The notes under the pieces are model-generated. The model saw only the letters and a list, made by a program, of their open reading frames with translations. It searched no databases and was not told where the DNA came from. A stretch of DNA of 64,000 nt, taken from assembly GCA_025774935.1 (NCBI GenBank), contig JALGZK010000001.1, forward strand, positions 274,266 to 338,265, in the 5' to 3' direction. Within the stretch, counting starts at the first letter, position 1. The number at the start of each line of letters is the position of its first letter. The position numbers were made by a program, and so were the translations under genes. This stretch comes from a bacterium. GTDB lineage: Bacteria; Joyebacterota; Joyebacteria; Joyebacterales; Joyebacteraceae. Positions 59,170-64,000 of the stretch are shown piece by piece.

Positions 59170-62100
59170 TTGTTAGGCAAACTCATCACAAAAGTGGTCG
59201 GCTCGAAGTCCGATCGCGAGGCCAGGAAGCTCCTCCCGGATGTGGCGAGGATCAACGAGCTCCTGGAGCCGCTCGCCTCGCTCTCCGACGAGGCCCTGGC
59301 CGGGAAGACGGGCGAGTTCCGCCAGCGCCTCGAGGACGGCGAGACCGTCGACGATCTCATGCACGAGGCCTTCGCGGTCGTCAAGGAAGCCTGCCGGAGG
59401 CTCGTCGGGACGAGCTGGGAGGTCGCCGGCCACGACACGCCTTGGGAGATGGTGCCATTCGACGTCCAGCTCATCGGCGCGACCATCCTCCACAGGGGGG
59501 CTATCGCCGAGATGGCCACGGGCGAGGGCAAGACGCTCGTGGCGACGATGCCGCTGTATCTCAACGCCCTCCCCGGGAAGGGCGCACACCTCATTACTGT
59601 GAACGACTACCTGGCGCGCCGCGACGCCGAGTGGATGGGGAAGGTCTACGAGACCCTGGGACTCACGGTCGGGTGCATCCAGACCGGCATGACACCTGAG
59701 GAGCGCAAGGTCGAGTACGCCGCCGACATCACCTACGGCACGAACAACGAGTTCGGTTTCGACTACCTGCGCGACAACATGGCCGTCCGCCTCGAGGACC
59801 GCGTACAGCGGGAGCACCACTACGCGATCGTCGACGAGGTCGACAGCGTGCTCATCGACGAGGCCAGGACGCCTCTCATCATCTCCGGAGCGGTCGAGCA
59901 CTCGACGCACATGTTCGATCGCCTCAAGGCCCCGGTCGAGAAGCTCGTCAGGAAGCAGACGCAGCTCATCGGCGGCCTGATCGACGAGGCCGAGAAGCTC
60001 CTCGCGAGCGAGGACACGAAGTACGAGGGGCTCATCAAGCTCGTGCAGATCTCGCGCGGCGCCCCGAAGCACCGGCGTTTGATGCGGCTCTACGAGGACC
60101 CGTCGCTCAAGCGCGCCGTCCAGCGGACGGAGGGTGAGCTCCAACGCGACAAGATGCTGACCGACCTCGACGAGGATCTCCTGTTCGCGATGGAGGAACG
60201 GGGCAGGAACGCCGCGCTCACGGACCAGGGCCGCGACTTCCTCTCACCCGAGGAGCGGAACCTGCTCGTCCTCCCGGATCTCTCCGAGCAGCTCGCGGCC
60301 GTCGACGCCGACGGGTCGATCGCGCCGGCGGAGAAGGCGCGCCGGAAGAACGAGCTCCACCTCGACTACGCGAAGACGAGCGAGAGGATCCACAACGTCT
60401 CGGCGCTCCTCCGCGCGTACTCGGTCTACGAGAAGAACGTCGACTACGTGGTGCAGGACGGGAAGGTGATGATCGTCGACGAGTTCACCGGCCGCCTCAT
60501 GGCCGGGCGCCGCTGGTCGGACGGCCTGCACCAGGCGGTCGAGGCGAAGGAGGGGGTCACGATCGAGCGGGAGACGCAGACCCTCGCGACGATCACGCTC
60601 CAGAACTACTTCCGCATGTACGACAAGCTCGCCGGCATGACGGGAACGGCCGAGACCGAGGAGGACGAGTTCCACGAGATCTACAAACTCCCGGTCCACG
60701 TCGTCCCGACGAACGACGCGATCCGGCGCCTCGACTACGACGACCTCATCTACAAGACGCGGCGCGAGAAGTTCGCGGCAGCTCTTGAGGAGATCGAGCG
60801 GCTGAACGAGAGGAAGCAGCCTGTCCTGGTGGGCACGGTCACCGTCGAGGTCTCCGAGATCATCTCCCGGATGCTCAAGTCGAAGAAGATCCCGCACAAC
60901 GTGCTCAACGCGAAGCACCACCAGAGCGAGGCCGAGATCGTCAGGAGCGCGGGCCAGGCCGGGGCCGTCACGATCGCGACGAATATGGCCGGCCGCGGCA
61001 CCGACATCAAGCTCGGCGAGGGCGTGCTCCGCTGCGAGAGATGTTGCCTGAGGTGCACCGACAAGGACTGCGCGAACTGCGAGAACGAGCGCGACCTGAC
61101 CGAGGAGTGCCTCGAGGACATGCCGTGCGGCCTCAGGATCATCGGAACCGAGCGGCACGAGTCGCGCCGGATCGACCGTCAGCTCCGTGGCCGGAGCGGA
61201 AGGCAGGGCGACCCCGGAGGCTCGCAGTTCTTCATCTCGCTCGAGGACGACCTCATGCGCCTCTTCGGCTCCGAGCGGATCGCGAAGGTCATGACCACGC
61301 TCGGGATCCAGGAGGGCGAGGTCATCGCCCATCCGATGGTCACGAAGGCCATCGAGCGCGCTCAGAAGCGCGTAGAGATGCACAACTTCGACATCCGGAA
61401 GCACCTCCTCGAGTACGACGACGTCATGAACCAGCAGCGCGAGGTCATCTACGCGCAGCGCGTGAACATCCTGAAGGGTGGGGACCTCAAGGGCGAGATC
61501 GCCGAGATCTTCCACGACATCGTCGAGCGGCTCGTCGGCGCGCGGACGGACACCGGCGACATCCAGGAGAAGTGGGACTTCGAGGGACTCCGCGAGCAGA
61601 TGAGGAACGTCTTCCTCGTCGACATCGACTTCTCGAAGACGGACGTCGCAGGCATCCAGCAGGACGATCTCGTCGAGAACCTCAAGAAGGCAGCGATGGT
61701 CGCCTACGAGCGCCGCGAGGAGCAGCTGACGCCCGATCTCATGCGGCGACTCGAGCGGCTCGTCCTCCTTCAGGTCATCGACAAGCACTGGCGGGACCAC
61801 CTCTACGAGCTCGACCGGGTTCGCGAGGGGATCGGTCTCCGGGCGTACGGCCAGAAGAACCCGCTCCTCGAGTACAAGTCCGAAGCGTTCGACCTCTTCA
61901 TGGGGATGATCGAGTCCATCCAGGAGGAGTCGGCTCAGCTTCTGTTCCGAGCGCAGATCGCCGCGCCCGAGGAGGCTCAGGCTGCGGCAGCGCGCCAGCC
62001 GGCGGGAGTCTCCGTCGCGCAGGCCCACCACCCCGATGCGCAGCAGGCGTCGAAGCGCGCGATCCCTCCTCCCGGAGCGCCCCCGGGCGCGCCGGGCGCC

Positions 62101-62382
62101 CCCGGTCCTGGAGGCCCGGGCGGGGCATCGTCGGCGACGCCGCCCCCCGAGTTTGCGGGGACGACGTCCACGGGAGGGAGCGGCCGAGGCGGAGGGGGCG
62201 GCCGCGGCGGAGGTCGCGGGCGAGGACGCGGAGGTCGCGGGCGCGCGCAGAAGCGGGAACGCCGCGCAGAGGGCGCCCCGGCGCCCGAGCCTGTCCGGAG
62301 GGACAAGAAGGTCGGGCGCAACGACCCGTGTCCGTGCGGGAGCGGGAAGAAGTACAAGAAGTGCTGCGGCAAGGACGCGTAG
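59170..62382 (+). CDS. secA: Preprotein translocase ATPase SecA with cysteine-rich insert
   Basis: 1070 residues, longer than the usual 850-950. DEAD motor with Walker A ATGEGKT, Walker B IVDEVDS, helical scaffold, and TERHESRRIDRQLRGRSGRQGDPG are conserved. In the second nucleotide-binding domain, residues 622-653 form an insert with eight cysteines (C622, 625, 626, 629, 634, 637, 647, 653). Near the C terminus is a Gly/Pro-rich and RGG-type linker (about 955-1035), then the standard zinc-binding SEC-C end NDPCPCGSGKKYKKCCG. The TTG start follows GGAG and the promoter. SecA pushes unfolded proteins through SecYEG. Confidence 0.96.
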   Translation: MLGKLITKVVGSKSDREARKLLPDVARINELLEPLASLSDEALAGKTGEFRQRLEDGETVDDLMHEAFAVVKEACRRLVGTSWEVAGHDTPWEMVPFDVQLIGATILHRGAIAEMATGEGKTLVATMPLYLNALPGKGAHLITVNDYLARRDAEWMGKVYETLGLTVGCIQTGMTPEERKVEYAADITYGTNNEFGFDYLRDNMAVRLEDRVQREHHYAIVDEVDSVLIDEARTPLIISGAVEHSTHMFDRLKAPVEKLVRKQTQLIGGLIDEAEKLLASEDTKYEGLIKLVQISRGAPKHRRLMRLYEDPSLKRAVQRTEGELQRDKMLTDLDEDLLFAMEERGRNAALTDQGRDFLSPEERNLLVLPDLSEQLAAVDADGSIAPAEKARRKNELHLDYAKTSERIHNVSALLRAYSVYEKNVDYVVQDGKVMIVDEFTGRLMAGRRWSDGLHQAVEAKEGVTIERETQTLATITLQNYFRMYDKLAGMTGTAETEEDEFHEIYKLPVHVVPTNDAIRRLDYDDLIYKTRREKFAAALEEIERLNERKQPVLVGTVTVEVSEIISRMLKSKKIPHNVLNAKHHQSEAEIVRSAGQAGAVTIATNMAGRGTDIKLGEGVLRCERCCLRCTDKDCANCENERDLTEECLEDMPCGLRIIGTERHESRRIDRQLRGRSGRQGDPGGSQFFISLEDDLMRLFGSERIAKVMTTLGIQEGEVIAHPMVTKAIERAQKRVEMHNFDIRKHLLEYDDVMNQQREVIYAQRVNILKGGDLKGEIAEIFHDIVERLVGARTDTGDIQEKWDFEGLREQMRNVFLVDIDFSKTDVAGIQQDDLVENLKKAAMVAYERREEQLTPDLMRRLERLVLLQVIDKHWRDHLYELDRVREGIGLRAYGQKNPLLEYKSEAFDLFMGMIESIQEESAQLLFRAQIAAPEEAQAAAARQPAGVSVAQAHHPDAQQASKRAIPPPGAPPGAPGAPGPGGPGGASSATPPPEFAGTTSTGGSGRGGGGGRGGGRGRGRGGRGRAQKRERRAEGAPAPEPVRRDKKVGRNDPCPCGSGKKYKKCCGKDA

Positions 62383-62454
62383 TGGGCGCGGAGCGAGCGG
62401 CGACGGGGGTGACGCGCTGACGCGCGACGGCGGCGCAGAGGCAAGAGGGAACCG

Positions 62455-64000
62455 ATGGGCAAGTCACTCGTCATAGTCGAGTCGAAGGCCAAGGCCGCGA
62501 CGATCAACAAGTTCCTCGGGAAGGGCTTCACGGTGAAGGCCTCGATCGGGCACGTGCGCGATCTCCCGAAGAAGGGCCTCTCCATCGACGTGGAAGATGA
62601 CTTCAAGCCGACGTACGTGACCATTCGGGGGAAGGGCAAGGTCTTGAAGGAACTCCGCGAGGCCGCGAAGAAGGCGGACCTCGTCTACCTCGCTTCCGAC
62701 TTCGACCGCGAGGGCGAAGCGATCGCATGGCACATCGTGCAGACGCTGAAGCTCCCGAAGAATAAGACCCGGAGGGTCGTCTTCAACGAGATCACCAAGC
62801 GCGCGATCCAGACGGCCATGGAGAAGCCCGGGGACATCGATCTCAAGAAGGTCGACGCGCAGCAGGCGAGGCGCATCCTCGACCGGCTCGTCGGCTATCA
62901 GGTGAGTCCCGTCCTCTGGAAGACGATATACTACGGGCTCTCGGCGGGGCGCGTTCAGTCGGTCGCCCTGAGGCTCATCTGCGAGCGCGAGGCCGAGATC
63001 GACGCGTTCGTCCCCGAGGAGTTCTGGACGGTCGACGCCGTCTTCACCACGGACGACGGCGACGAGGTCGAGGCGCGCCTCGAGAAGATCGACGGCAGGA
63101 AGGCCAAGATCAAGGAGGGCGACCGCGCGAAGGAGATCGTCAAGCTCCTGGAGAAGGAGAAGTTCACGGTCTCGAAGCTCGAGAAACGCGAGCGGAAGGT
63201 GAACCCGCTCCCGCCGTTCATCACGAGCACGCTTCAGCGCGACGCCGCGAACCGTCTGCGCTTCACGTCCAAGCGCACGATGATGCTCGCCCAGCAGCTC
63301 TACGAGGGCCTTCCGATCGGCGGCGAGAACGTGGGACTCATCACGTACATGAGGACCGACTCGACGCGCGTCGCCGGAGAGGCCATCGACGAGGCCCGCG
63401 AGCACGTCAAGAAAAACTTCGGCAAGGACTACCTGGAGTCGAAGCCGCGGCGCTACAAGGCGAAGAAGGGCGCTCAGGACGCGCACGAGGCGATCCGGCC
63501 GACGTCGGTGTCGCGCACGCCGGAGTCGCTGAAGGGACAGCTCGCCACGGACCAGCTCAGGCTCTACGAGCTCATCTGGCGCCGGTTCGTCGCCACGCAG
63601 ATGAAGCAGGCTATCTACGAGAACACGAACGCCTTCATCTCGGCGAAGGGACACGACTTCAAGGCGTCCGGGTCGGTCGTCCGGTTCCCCGGATGGACCG
63701 CCGTCTACGCGGCGGTCTGGAAGGACGTGAAGGAGCTTCCGGCCCTCACCGAGGGACAGCCGATGGCCCTCACCTCGATCACGCCGAACCAGCGGTTCAC
63801 GAAGCCCCCGGCGCGCTACTCCGAAGCGACGCTCATCAAGGAGCTCGAGGCGAAGGGGATCGGACGGCCGTCGACCTACGCGACGATCGTCGACACCCTC
63901 AAGAGGCGAAAGTACGTCGCGCTCGAGAAACGCCAGTTCGCTCCTACGGATCTCGGGTGCGTGGTGTGGGACCTCCTGAAGCACGGGTTCGAGGACATCT
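62455..64000 (+). CDS. topA: DNA topoisomerase I, 5' part (cut by window end)
   Basis: The first 515 codons are present. TOPRIM domain with catalytic Glu (VIVESKAKA) and Asp residues in SDFDREGEAIAW; active Tyr in TYMRTDSTRV; GRPSTYATIV conserved. It relaxes negative supercoils by single-strand passage. The ATG at 62455 follows AGAGGGA, 72 bases after secA. The C-terminal zinc-finger part lies beyond the window. Confidence 0.97.
   Translation, partial: MGKSLVIVESKAKAATINKFLGKGFTVKASIGHVRDLPKKGLSIDVEDDFKPTYVTIRGKGKVLKELREAAKKADLVYLASDFDREGEAIAWHIVQTLKLPKNKTRRVVFNEITKRAIQTAMEKPGDIDLKKVDAQQARRILDRLVGYQVSPVLWKTIYYGLSAGRVQSVALRLICEREAEIDAFVPEEFWTVDAVFTTDDGDEVEARLEKIDGRKAKIKEGDRAKEIVKLLEKEKFTVSKLEKRERKVNPLPPFITSTLQRDAANRLRFTSKRTMMLAQQLYEGLPIGGENVGLITYMRTDSTRVAGEAIDEAREHVKKNFGKDYLESKPRRYKAKKGAQDAHEAIRPTSVSRTPESLKGQLATDQLRLYELIWRRFVATQMKQAIYENTNAFISAKGHDFKASGSVVRFPGWTAVYAAVWKDVKELPALTEGQPMALTSITPNQRFTKPPARYSEATLIKELEAKGIGRPSTYATIVDTLKRRKYVALEKRQFAPTDLGCVVWDLLKHGFEDI

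Overview
The window is a gene-dense, high-G+C bacterial chromosome segment whose codons end mostly in G or C. Gram-negative envelope genes (lolA, FadL-like and PorV-like outer-membrane proteins, many lipoproteins), a C25 (gingipain-type) protease ending in a FlgD-like/type IX sorting-type domain, an AURKAIP1/COX24-type mini-protein, and DUF4292-like and DUF4837-like lipoproteins all suggest the FCB superphylum. A high-G+C candidate phylum such as Latescibacterota, Krumholzibacteriota or Eisenbacteria is likely, but no rRNA gene is present to confirm this. Most genes lie on the + strand in tightly packed operons. No IS element, prophage, CRISPR array or rRNA operon was seen.

Region 1 (1-5086) is the right-hand end of a bacterial microcompartment (BMC) locus. 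It holds a truncated EutN/CcmL pentamer, a CoA-acylating aldehyde dehydrogenase with an N-terminal cargo-type helix, a PduS-like flavo-iron-sulfur protein, a PduT-like tandem BMC shell protein with Cys38, two further EutN/CcmL vertex proteins and a class II (fuculose/rhamnulose-phosphate type) aldolase with a C-terminal cargo-type helix. The likely path is deoxysugar phosphate to lactaldehyde to an acyl-CoA inside the shell. PduS and PduT could pass electrons across the shell. No B12 enzyme is visible, but the locus continues to the left of the window.

Region 2 (5136-14203) holds sppA, an HU gene with a clear promoter and a leader hairpin, a 31-residue COX24-type protein, a flavin reductase-like protein and a PilZ protein. 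It continues with a leftward pair (FadL-like porin and a Trp/Tyr-rich CxxCH lipoprotein), then a TPR/DUF4292-like/DUF4837-like envelope operon and a second TPR gene.

Region 3 (14364-30507) is a long housekeeping block: efp-accB-accC-comB-ftsK-lolA-rimO, then radC-mreB-mreC-mreD-mrdA-rodA-lgt-comF (cell shape, lipoprotein modification, DNA uptake). FtsK has a very long acidic tail encoded by a polypurine tract.

Region 4 (30504-36299) is the glycolytic set pfk-gap-pgk-tpiA, followed by secG, tRNA-Leu(GAG), a strong hairpin terminator and an EndoIII-like glycosylase. Region 5 (36543-50674) holds secreted and signalling genes: the C25 protease, a MerR-like orphan, a PorV-like protein, an Ig-type lipoprotein, an MltD-like transglycosylase, a diguanylate cyclase, a YqeC-like protein apparently starting at CTG, a lone Lrp-ligand domain, an MTH1187-type protein, a PflX-like radical SAM protein and a GAF-SpoIIE phosphatase. 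Region 6 (50699-64000) holds comEC, an M16 peptidase pair (one zinc-binding, one without the zinc motif), an adenosine deaminase-like gene, purN, an NHL-repeat protein, secA with an unusual cysteine-rich insert, and the start of topA.

The strongest candidates for something new are the BMC locus, the FtsK acidic tail, the SecA cysteine insert, the aromatic CxxCH lipoprotein/porin pair and the envelope lipoprotein triad.
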